Shown here: piece by piece, positions 1 to 5,649 of the stretch
Layout of the letters: each line of letters opens with the position of its first letter
How positions within the stretch are numbered: the stretch's first letter is position 1
Assembly: GCA_043760535.1 (NCBI GenBank)
Contig: JAYUOV010000278.1
Span: forward strand, 1 to 8,944
Direction of reading: 5' to 3'
From: JAZKFT01 sp043760535
GTDB taxonomy: Bacteria; Bacteroidota; Bacteroidia; Chitinophagales; Chitinophagaceae
DNA: 8,944 bases
Notes under the pieces: model-generated
Seen by the model: the letters and a program-made list of their open reading frames with translations, nothing else
What the model was told of the DNA's origin: nothing
Database searches by the model: none
Program-made: the position numbers and the translations under genes

Positions 1-17
1 TTATCGATCATCAGCAC

Positions 18-41
18 AAGCTCATACCATTTTATGAACTT
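18..41 (-). other. Stem-loop downstream of the surface protein gene
   Basis: On the minus-strand transcript AAGTTCATA pairs with TATGAGCTT across a six-base loop, giving 9 pairs with one G-U wobble, about 55 nt beyond the stop codon. There is no U-run after it, so it is not a standard intrinsic terminator; it may protect the mRNA 3' end or be chance. Nothing else is seen in bases 1-95. Confidence 0.25.
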
Positions 42-95
42 TAAGCCAACTTTTATTCCACATTTACTAAAAAGTGTTAATATTTGCCTGAATAG

Positions 96-2438
96 TTACG
101 TAGATTGTATATATCCTTTTCCCCCCGACTGGGATGTTATACCCATTTCTAAATTAGTATAACCTCCACTATTCTTATTGGTGCCAATTAAAATACTACC
201 TGCACCATTTGGGTTTATATGCAAATCGGTTTGAGGGGCATTGGCACCAATACCAACATTGCCACCGCTTTGGTTTAAAATTAAATCGCCGCCATTAATG
301 CCCGATGCCTTAGTTGCTTGTATAAAACCATATCCATTGCTTTGTGTATTTACACCCATTTCTAAATTGGTATAACCACCTGAATATTTATTGGTTCCAA
401 TTAAAATGCTGCCTGCACCATTTGGGTTTAAATGCAAGTCTGTTTGTGGGGTAGTGGTTCCAATACCTACATTAATATTTGCAGTACCACCATTTAATCC
501 CGGTACACTGCCAAGCACCATACAATTGCTGCAATTGGCTATGGCATGGGCACCAATCGCAGTAGCATTGGTACTTAGTGTACCAGGTGCATCTGACTTA
601 TATCCTATAGCAGTGTTTTTATTAACTAATGCTGCGCCGCTCAATGAAGATTCGCCTACTGCTGTATTAAAATCTCCTCTGGTAATATTTGCAAGCGCAT
701 TTCGACCAAATGCAGTATTATCATTTCCAGATAAATTATTATAAAGTGCTTGGCTGCCATTGGCAGTATTATTTGATCCTGTTTCGTTTGAATATTGAGC
801 CAAATGTCCAACGGCTGTATTAGCATTTCCGGAAGTATTCAGATATAAAGATCTATATCCTATGGCTACATTATTATTGTCAGTATTCAATAACAAAGCC
901 TCAGTACCTACTGCCACATTTTCGATACCTATTTTATTACGCTGCATAGCATCAGCGCCTATTGCTACATTTTTGCTCCCCGAAGAGTTTAAAGATAAGC
1001 TGTTGCTACCTAGAGAAGAATTTCTGTTACCAATAGTGTTTCCCACCATTGCCAAAGAGCCAATTGCCACATTATTGATACCTAAAGTATTTGAAGACAG
1101 GCTGGAATTTCCTACAGCGGAATTACCATATCCTGAAGTGTTGGCAAGCATAGCAACATCGCCAATTGCCACATTTGCGTAACCAGAAGAATTATTGCCA
1201 AGCAAAGCGCTACTTCCAATAGCTACATTGTTGTACCCTGTTTTATTATTTGCCATACTGCTTATACCAACTGCAATATTGTTGCTTCCTGTGGTATTAT
1301 TTTGCAAACTAAGATTACCAATTGCTGCATTAAAATTACCGATAGTGTTTGCATACAATGCTTGGTTGCCAACAGCCGTATTGGAAGTACCTGTGGTGGC
1401 AGTGTACAATGCTTTTGACCCAACGGCCATATTATTGCCGTATAGTGATGTTAAAGATGTTGAATTATTTTCATAATTAAGCAGCGCCGAATCGCCAATG
1501 GCAACGATGTTGCTGCCGGTAACACTATTTAACAATGCTGCTTTGCCAATAGCCACATTACTAAACCCTGTTGAGTTAGATAACAATGCCTGATAACCAT
1601 TGCCAATATTATTACTCCCTGTGGTGTTGGAAAAAAGGGAAAAGGTTCCCAAAGCAATATTTCCATTACCTGTAGTATTTGTTGCCAATGCTTTTGAGCC
1701 AACTGCTGTGTTATATATACCGTTTGTGTTGGTCTTTAATGTTTGAAATCCAATGGCAGTATTATCATTTCCCTTTGTATTTGCTAGCATGGCTTTAGAG
1801 CCAATGGCAGTATTATTGGTTGCATCTGCTGCTGTAGATGCGCCGGTTCCATTGTTCATCAATGCCGAATCGCCTATAGCCATAAGGTTTGAGCGGTTAA
1901 CTGTTTGCGATAAAGCAGCACTGCCAATGGCCACATTGCTTACACCGGTGTTATTAATATTACCGCTGTTTAAGCCCCAGTTTGTATTTCCGTTTACGCC
2001 CAAAAACCCCGCATTCAAATTATTTATTTTAAACAGCAAGGATTGATTATCGGTAGTGCCAATAAAATTTGTAGTGAGAGATGTTGCCAGATTCCCCTTC
2101 ATTAACCATGCGCCTTTATCACTATTGTCTCCCATTAAAAGAGGTATCCAAGTTAAGGATACACTGTTCCAGCTGTAATAGCCCGGGGTAACAGCAAACT
2201 TTCCACTGCCCGCAGTAGCTGTATTATAAATCAATAAAGAATTTGTGGGTGATGGTATGGTTGCAGCATCCAAATTATCTACAAGGGCTACTCTTGGCAC
2301 AAGCATCCCTTTATTGGTAGCTGAAACATCGAGCATAGCACTACTGCTGGGGGTACTAGTACCTATACCCACACTTTGTGCAAAAGAAATAGTACAAACT
2401 ACAGTGAGTAATGCGATGGAGAAAATTATTTTTTTCAT
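96..2438 (-). CDS. Secreted YadA-like head-repeat surface protein, probably 3'-truncated
   Basis: A 780-residue secreted protein. A signal peptide occupies residues 1-20 (basic start, hydrophobic core, cleavage after SFA before QSVGIG). Residues 21-165 form the common Bacteroidota N-terminal region with VGIGTSTP and a GMLVPR motif. Residues 168 to about 640 hold roughly 27 head repeats, mostly 17 residues, of the pattern N-x-A-[IV]-G-x-x-[AS]-L. Such repeats form left-handed beta-rolls in trimeric adhesins (Hep_Hag/YadA head family). Residues 656-780 hold one complete 71-residue module and a second cut at position 54. No YadA membrane anchor, endosialidase-type chaperone domain or type IX secretion C-terminal domain follows, which is unusual for the family and suggests loss of the 3' end. 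The ATG at 2438 is supported by the signal peptide and a promoter-like box 31 nt upstream. An adhesive or structural role at the cell surface is inference; the ligand is unknown. Confidence 0.85.
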   Translation of the reverse strand: MKKIIFSIALLTVVCTISFAQSVGIGTSTPSSSAMLDVSATNKGMLVPRVALVDNLDAATIPSPTNSLLIYNTATAGSGKFAVTPGYYSWNSVSLTWIPLLMGDNSDKGAWLMKGNLATSLTTNFIGTTDNQSLLFKINNLNAGFLGVNGNTNWGLNSGNINNTGVSNVAIGSAALSQTVNRSNLMAIGDSALMNNGTGASTAADATNNTAIGSKAMLANTKGNDNTAIGFQTLKTNTNGIYNTAVGSKALATNTTGNGNIALGTFSLFSNTTGSNNIGNGYQALLSNSTGFSNVAIGKAALLNSVTGSNIVAIGDSALLNYENNSTSLTSLYGNNMAVGSKALYTATTGTSNTAVGNQALYANTIGNFNAAIGNLSLQNNTTGSNNIAVGISSMANNKTGYNNVAIGSSALLGNNSSGYANVAIGDVAMLANTSGYGNSAVGNSSLSSNTLGINNVAIGSLAMVGNTIGNRNSSLGSNSLSLNSSGSKNVAIGADAMQRNKIGIENVAVGTEALLLNTDNNNVAIGYRSLYLNTSGNANTAVGHLAQYSNETGSNNTANGSQALYNNLSGNDNTAFGRNALANITRGDFNTAVGESSLSGAALVNKNTAIGYKSDAPGTLSTNATAIGAHAIANCSNCMVLGSVPGLNGGTANINVGIGTTTPQTDLHLNPNGAGSILIGTNKYSGGYTNLEMGVNTQSNGYGFIQATKASGINGGDLILNQSGGNVGIGANAPQTDLHINPNGAGSILIGTNKNSGGYTNLEMGITSQSGGKGYIQST
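99..473 (-). repeat. Tandem 213-bp (71-residue) module, second copy incomplete
   Basis: The first copy spans 473-261 and the second 260-99. They share the residue pattern NVGIG..xPQTDLH[LI]NPNG, then AGSILIGTNK, SGGYTNLEMG and GY/GF-IQ. At DNA level the blocks starting at 354 and 141 (acccatttct) are exactly 213 bp apart. The second copy matches up to residue 54 of 71 and then runs into TAA; the closing KASGINGGDLILNQSGG segment of copy one has no counterpart in any frame down to base 1. Confidence 0.85.
519..1937 (-). repeat. Array of about 27 YadA-like head repeats (51-bp unit) inside the surface protein gene
   Basis: The coding sequence is built from degenerate 51-bp units, each encoding about 17 residues that begin N-[TV]-A-[IV]-G. 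Two units are longer (24 and 25 residues): the second and the ninth, both containing AIGDSAL followed by a Ser/Thr/Asn-rich loop. A CxxC (CSNC, about residues 635-638) sits in the last unit. The nucleotide copies are strongly diverged, so this is an old array, not a recent expansion. Confidence 0.85.
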
Positions 2439-2468
2439 ATTGAAAAGTTTATTGTTTTAAAATTTTAA

Positions 2469-2476
2469 CAAAACTA
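2469..2476 (-). promoter_or_regulatory. Candidate Bacteroidota -7 box for the surface protein gene
   Basis: The minus strand reads TAGTTTTG, a full match to the TAnnTTTG -7 consensus of the Bacteroidota housekeeping sigma factor. It begins 38 nt and ends 31 nt before the ATG at 2438, predicting a short AT-rich leader. The -33 TTG partner is not well placed: the nearest TTG is 26 nt upstream, against the usual 19-21, so only the -7 half is supported. Confidence 0.45.
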
Positions 2477-2572
2477 ACTTTCATAATTGCTGAAAAAAGA
2501 TACAAGTAATTTTAGGTGGAAAAGAATAGGTGCATGGTGGGGTTGCTGTATTGAGTGGTAAATATTTTAGAA

Positions 2573-2580
2573 CAAAACTA
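2573..2580 (-). promoter_or_regulatory. Second TAGTTTTG box upstream of the surface protein gene
   Basis: The same octamer occurs again 104 nt upstream of the box at 2469-2476, just downstream of the palindrome at 2591-2609. It could be a second promoter with a leader of about 130 nt. No suitably spaced -33 element is visible, and in AT-rich DNA such octamers also arise by chance. Confidence 0.25.
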
Positions 2581-2590
2581 TATTATAACA

Positions 2591-2609
2591 ATTACATTTA
2601 AAATGTAAT
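2591..2609. repeat. 19-bp inverted repeat between the unknown protein and surface protein genes
   Basis: ATTACATTT and AAATGTAAT are perfect reverse complements around one central base. The repeat lies 45 nt past the stop of the gene ending at 2654 and more than 150 nt before the next start. It could be a weak terminator hairpin (8 pairs, 3-base loop, T-rich flank on the minus strand) or an operator for a dimeric regulator. All pairs but two are A-T, so the hairpin would be weak. Confidence 0.4.
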
Positions 2610-2653
2610 ACAACTTTTGAAAGCATATTAAAATAAGTAACTTATTGTAGAAA

Positions 2654-3178
2654 CTAAAGAGAATCTTTATTGAAACTAGTTTGGAATTTATTTTTATACC
2701 CTTCCAAAAACTCATCTATCTCCAGCCTACTGTATGATTTTGTAATATCAATACAATCCAGCGCTTGGCTAATAGCTTGAGATAAAAATGGATTAGTGTT
2801 AGCATTATCATTTTGTTCTACAATACTTTTTAAAATATTATACACTGCCATAAATATTTTTTTTACAGCGTAAGGAGGCTGCCAAACAGCGTCTTGTAAA
2901 GCAAGCACTATGCTTATAAAATTACTGTAGCAATGACTAATTTTTTTATTATCGTTATTGGGAAACTGGGATTTAGCGAACAGCATAATTTCTTCCATAG
3001 CTGTCTGTAAAATCTTATTATCAATTTTATTGAGCTTCCCTGTTGCAGAATTTTGATATGCCACTTCTTTGTAACCAGTATATTTTTCCCAAACAGGCAA
3101 GGCTATTTCACATAAAGCGATTGCTAAATATAATTTATCCAATATGGGTAGCTTACTCCACCAAATATTGGCAAACAT
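2654..3178 (-). CDS. Hypothetical helical protein, body of a probably frameshifted membrane-anchored gene
   Basis: I do not recognise this protein with confidence. From the ATG at 3178 it gives 174 mostly helical residues with an early segment LDKLYLAIALCEIALPVWEKY and a later QDAVWQPPYAVKKIFMAVYN helix. The first segment faintly recalls the helical DUF416/immunity-like pattern (hydrophobic helix, C-E, L-P, aromatic), a weak inference only. The ATG is probably not the true start. The frame stays open upstream to a stop at 3302-3304 and reads plausible protein (FIEQFAGVKADQQLQIF, then EDIASDNISVADK) but has no ATG, GTG or TTG there. One extra base in the A-run at 3299-3303 or 3292-3295 joins it to the short membrane frame starting at 3366, giving about 237 residues with an N-terminal membrane helix and a cytoplasmic body. 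A promoter box 31 nt before 3366 supports that longer gene. Confidence 0.6.
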   Translation of the reverse strand: MFANIWWSKLPILDKLYLAIALCEIALPVWEKYTGYKEVAYQNSATGKLNKIDNKILQTAMEEIMLFAKSQFPNNDNKKISHCYSNFISIVLALQDAVWQPPYAVKKIFMAVYNILKSIVEQNDNANTNPFLSQAISQALDCIDITKSYSRLEIDEFLEGYKNKFQTSFNKDSL

Positions 3179-3288
3179 TTTATCTGCTACAGAGATATTA
3201 TCTGAAGCGATATCTTCTTTAAAAATTTGTAGTTGTTGGTCTGCTTTTACTCCCGCAAATTGTTCTATAAAATCAATTTTAGTATTAT

Positions 3289-3366
3289 TTATTTTACCTT
3301 TTTATATTTTCTAATAAAGTAAAAAACAATTACAACCACACTTGAAATAATTATTGCTATTAGCAT
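3289..3366 (-). CDS. Short membrane-helix frame, probable N-terminus of the unknown protein
   Basis: An ATG at 3366 opens 25 codons encoding Met-Leu, then the hydrophobic run IAIIISSVVVIVFYFI, then the basic tail RKYKKVK and TAA. This is a textbook single-pass helix with positive residues on the cytoplasmic side. Its stop falls at the point where the downstream frame opens, and a one-base insertion in the AAAAA just before would continue as KYKKGKINNTKIDF into the body. It could instead be a free-standing membrane micropeptide, but the geometry (713 nt from 2654 to 3366, one short of a multiple of three) favours a split gene. Confidence 0.45.
   Translation of the reverse strand: MLIAIIISSVVVIVFYFIRKYKKVK
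3299..3303 (-). other. Probable -1 frameshift site in the unknown protein gene
   Basis: The minus strand reads TAT AAA AAG GTA AAA TAA. One more A in the A5 run removes the stop and links the membrane helix to the long downstream frame. The A4 run at 3292-3295 is an equally possible site. A programmed -1 slip is less likely because the heptamer is T-AAA-AAG rather than the classic A-AAA-AAG. Confidence 0.5.
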
Positions 3367-3396
3367 CAGCTTTATAGTTATTATATTTTAATACTA

Positions 3397-3404
3397 CAAA
3401 ACTA
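3397..3404 (-). promoter_or_regulatory. Candidate -7 box for the unknown membrane-anchored protein gene
   Basis: The minus strand reads TAGTTTTG, matching TAnnTTTG. Its downstream edge is 31 nt from the ATG at 3366, exactly the distance seen for the surface protein gene. The nearest TTG upstream is 25 nt away, again wider than the usual -33 spacing. The identical geometry supports 3366 as the real start of the gene ending at 2654. Confidence 0.45.
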
Positions 3405-3495
3405 CAAATAGTGTTTGTTGCCATGAGCGCAAGGTATTGGCAGGTTACAATAAAGTTTCTTTCGGGTACATTTATTTATTCTTAGGTAGTAAAAA

Positions 3496-4245
3496 TTATA
3501 ATTTGGGTATCAATTTTACAAATTCTTCTTTGCGCCTTCTGGATACATCCAATTCTGTATTGTCGGATAGCAGCACTGTTCCTCCATCGCCACGGGTGTA
3601 TTTTTTTACATGGTTTAGGTTGATAATAGAAGAATCGTGAATGCGAAAAAAGTGATTGGCAGATAGGATCTCTTCAAAATCACCTAGGGTTTTACTTACT
3701 AAAATTGTTTGTTTATCCAGCAGATAGAACTTTGCATAACGTCCGTTGGCTTCCACTCTTAAGATATTGCTCATTTTTACAAAACTGATACCATCCGATG
3801 CCGATAAGGCAAGCGTTTTATCCAAAGGGTTTTTATTGGTGAGATTGTTTAACAAATTTTCAAATTGATATTTTGTTTTTTTTTCTATCATCCGTTCCCT
3901 ACATTTTTCAATGGCCGCAGTAAGGTCTTCATCGTCCACTGGTTTCAATAAATAATCCAATGCACTGGTGCGTATGGCATTAATGGCATACTGGTCAAAA
4001 GCGGTAGTAAAAATTACTTCAAAGTTGATGTTGTTGATCTTCTTCAGCATATCAAAGCCATTCATTTTAGGCATTTGAATATCCAGAAAAATCAGGTCGG
4101 GCTGGTGCAGGGCAATACTTTCAATACCATCAGTAGGGTTACTGCAGGTATCTACAATTTCAATATCAGCTTTATGCCTTTGCAAAAGCAGCGTAAGCAT
4201 TTCTCGGCTTACCGGTTCATCTTCAATAATAATGGCTCGTATCAT
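3496..4245 (-). CDS. LytTR-family response regulator (LytR/AlgR type)
   Basis: A 249-residue cytoplasmic regulator, the usual length for the family. The receiver domain (about residues 1-120) has the acidic pair Glu8-Asp9, phosphoacceptor Asp55 in LIFLDIQMPKMNG, Thr81 in FTTAF, switch aromatic Tyr98 and Lys101 in DYLLKP, so phosphotransfer chemistry is complete. The LytTR DNA-binding domain (about residues 150-249) shows FFRIHDSSIINLNHVKKY and ends in SRRRKEEF. LytTR proteins bind paired short direct repeats upstream of targets when phosphorylated. It is the third gene after the sensor kinase and the MepB-family gene on the same strand, 81 nt beyond the latter, and is the expected partner of the LytS-type kinase. 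Targets cannot be assigned; no clear pair of LytTR repeats was recognised here. The reading frame is intact from ATG to TAA. Confidence 0.95.
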   Translation of the reverse strand: MIRAIIIEDEPVSREMLTLLLQRHKADIEIVDTCSNPTDGIESIALHQPDLIFLDIQMPKMNGFDMLKKINNINFEVIFTTAFDQYAINAIRTSALDYLLKPVDDEDLTAAIEKCRERMIEKKTKYQFENLLNNLTNKNPLDKTLALSASDGISFVKMSNILRVEANGRYAKFYLLDKQTILVSKTLGDFEEILSANHFFRIHDSSIINLNHVKKYTRGDGGTVLLSDNTELDVSRRRKEEFVKLIPKL

Positions 4246-4299
4246 GTTGGTTGTTTTAAAGTGTATTTTTCCCTTTGCAATTCAAATATTGTTATACAC

Positions 4300-4316
4300 A
4301 AATAGTTTTACTATTT
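4300..4316. repeat. Small inverted repeat between the MepB-family and response regulator genes
   Basis: AAATAG and CTATTT are perfect arms around five bases, about 10 nt past the stop of the MepB-family gene and 54 nt before the regulator start. It might slow or partly terminate transcription within the operon or be an operator half-site pair. The arms are short and AT-rich, so chance is possible. Confidence 0.25.
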
Positions 4317-4326
4317 AAAAAAATGC

Positions 4327-4857
4327 TTAAGAAAATAATTTTTTTGCCTGCACCAGATCTGTTAAATGCATCTTTGAAATTTCGAGAAAATAAGGCAATT
4401 GCCATTGCTGTGTTTTTTTCGCCTGCTTACTGGTAACAACATCCCATGGCGGATATACCCTGATTCCTCTTTTACCCGGTTTATTTTTTCCTGAAAAAAT
4501 TCCTTTTTCATATAATGCAGTTACCGGAAAAACAAACTGTCCAAACCAAGCATTACACCTTGTGCCAATTACAATTAAATCGATATTGTCAGTAATATCA
4601 AATGGTTCGATCGGTCCGTTGTTATTTCGCTTCCATATAGTAACAAACTGCCCAATTTTTGCAGGCGTAATTTTAGCTATACTATACCTGATCGCCAACC
4701 CCTTTACACTAAATGTGCATGCTCCATAATCAGAACTTTCAGTTTCCATTACCGGAACGGTGCAGTTAAAACCAATTGCATCATAAACATTTTCTATTGC
4801 AAAAAGAAGGTCTTCAGGTATTTTGCTTAAACTCTCCTGTTGCCTTTTTGCATTCAT
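4327..4857 (-). CDS. MepB-family protein
   Basis: A 176-residue soluble protein that matches the MepB family (named after the third gene of the staphylococcal mepRAB multidrug efflux operon) along its whole length. Recognisable blocks are AKITPAKIGQFVTIWKR (residues 61-77), GPIEPFD (81-87), a DLIVIG strand, FGQFVFP (105-111) with EKGI (117-120), and GKRGIRVYPPWD (128-139) followed by QAKKTQQWQ. No signal peptide or membrane segment is seen. The biochemical role of the family is not settled, so I assign none. The ATG at 4857 gives the normal family length. It lies between the sensor kinase (64 nt upstream) and the response regulator (81 nt downstream), so it is probably cotranscribed with them. 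No MepA-type transporter or MarR-type MepR is present, so the staphylococcal efflux context does not carry over. Confidence 0.88.
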   Translation of the reverse strand: MNAKRQQESLSKIPEDLLFAIENVYDAIGFNCTVPVMETESSDYGACTFSVKGLAIRYSIAKITPAKIGQFVTIWKRNNNGPIEPFDITDNIDLIVIGTRCNAWFGQFVFPVTALYEKGIFSGKNKPGKRGIRVYPPWDVVTSKQAKKTQQWQLPYFLEISKMHLTDLVQAKKLFS

Positions 4858-4921
4858 AGAAAGATTTTTTTAAAGATGAAAATTATTTTAATAATCGCTT
4901 TTTTGTTTGGCGCAACACCTC

Positions 4922-5644
4922 TTAGTTCACCGGAATAGCAATGACCACTTTAGTACCTAAGCCTTCACCCTCCTCATCAAGCAAATCAATGATATTGATG
5001 CCCGCTGGTGTAGCGTCATCCTTTTTAAGTGCCTCCAATCTTTTTGTTGCTACCTGTATCCCAATAGATTGATGTTGCTCCGCACTATCACTTTTATAGG
5101 CTGCAGATTTTGCACGGCCAACCCCATTGTCTTCAATGGTTATTTCCAGCCAATCTTTATGTAAAATAAAATGGATGTCAACCTTACCCCCATCTTCCCT
5201 ATGCATGATACCATGCAACATGGCGTTCTCTACAAAAGGCTGTACTATCATTGAAGGAATATCAATATCGCCGGGTTGAATATTTTCATCTACGGTAATG
5301 CTATAAAATAATTTTGTTCCAAAGCGGAGTTGTTCCAAATCGAGGTACAATTTTAATAACTGCAATTCCTTTTCTACTGTTACCATACCACTGCGGCTGT
5401 TATCTAAAATCGAACGTATCAATTTTGAAAACTTGCCCAGGTATTTTTCTGCGTTGGCCGGTTCGTTGGCTATTACAAATTTTTTAATAGAGTTGAGGGC
5501 ATTAAAAATAAAATGAGGATTCATCTGCCCCCGCAATGCGGCCAATTGCACTTCGGCCAACTCATCATTTACATCTGCTAGTTGAGCTTTTTGTTGCCGC
5601 AAGCGTTGGTCCGATTTGATAGATTGAATTTTACTGGCCACCAA
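4922..5644 (-). CDS. LytS-type histidine kinase domain, 3' part of the frameshifted sensor gene
   Basis: 240 residues carrying the catalytic half of the sensor. A coiled-coil linker (residues 8-38, heptad-like with QLADVNDELAEVQL) leads to the His_kinase (LytS/YehU) motif MNPHFIFNALNSI with phosphorylated His44, then the ATPase domain with N box PFVENAMLHG (Asn140) and G box IEDNGVGRAKS (Asp172, Gly174, Gly176), ending GTKVVIAIPVN. All key residues are present. The apparent start at 5644 is a TTG, encoding Leu in ATLVASKI, and the frame continues upstream through SHHLQSLTTIATLVASKI, the normal C-terminal end of the preceding GAF domain. This is therefore not a separate gene but the end of the gene starting at 8628. 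If translated alone it would be a soluble kinase without sensor. The partner is the LytTR regulator at 3496-4245. Confidence 0.85.
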   Translation of the reverse strand: MVASKIQSIKSDQRLRQQKAQLADVNDELAEVQLAALRGQMNPHFIFNALNSIKKFVIANEPANAEKYLGKFSKLIRSILDNSRSGMVTVEKELQLLKLYLDLEQLRFGTKLFYSITVDENIQPGDIDIPSMIVQPFVENAMLHGIMHREDGGKVDIHFILHKDWLEITIEDNGVGRAKSAAYKSDSAEQHQSIGIQVATKRLEALKKDDATPAGINIIDLLDEEGEGLGTKVVIAIPVN

Positions 5645-5649
5645 TGTAG

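Noticed and set aside
519..1937. Regular 51-bp repetition as a CRISPR array
   Set aside because: The units are diverged coding repeats in one long open frame, without identical repeats or unrelated spacers, and no cas genes are present.
391..2460. Several plus-strand open frames of 71-117 residues across the surface protein gene
   Set aside because: They are antisense images of the regular repeat coding sequence. Their low-complexity Pro/Ala/Leu/Ile composition mirrors the minus-strand repeat codons, and they show no domain of their own.
3292..3303. Programmed -1 frameshifting in the unknown protein gene
   Set aside because: The slip site T-AAA-AAG does not follow the X-XXY-YYZ rule well, and I see no strong downstream stem-loop or upstream stimulator. 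A base loss is the simpler explanation, though not excluded experimentally.
3437..4305. Plus-strand open frames of 67 and 76 residues over the response regulator gene
   Set aside because: They lie mostly inside the well-supported LytTR regulator gene on the other strand and have no recognisable family or start context.
4246..4326. Separate promoter for the response regulator
   Set aside because: The best candidate, AATATTTG, mismatches the first base of TAnnTTTG and has no good -33 partner, so cotranscription with the upstream genes is preferred.
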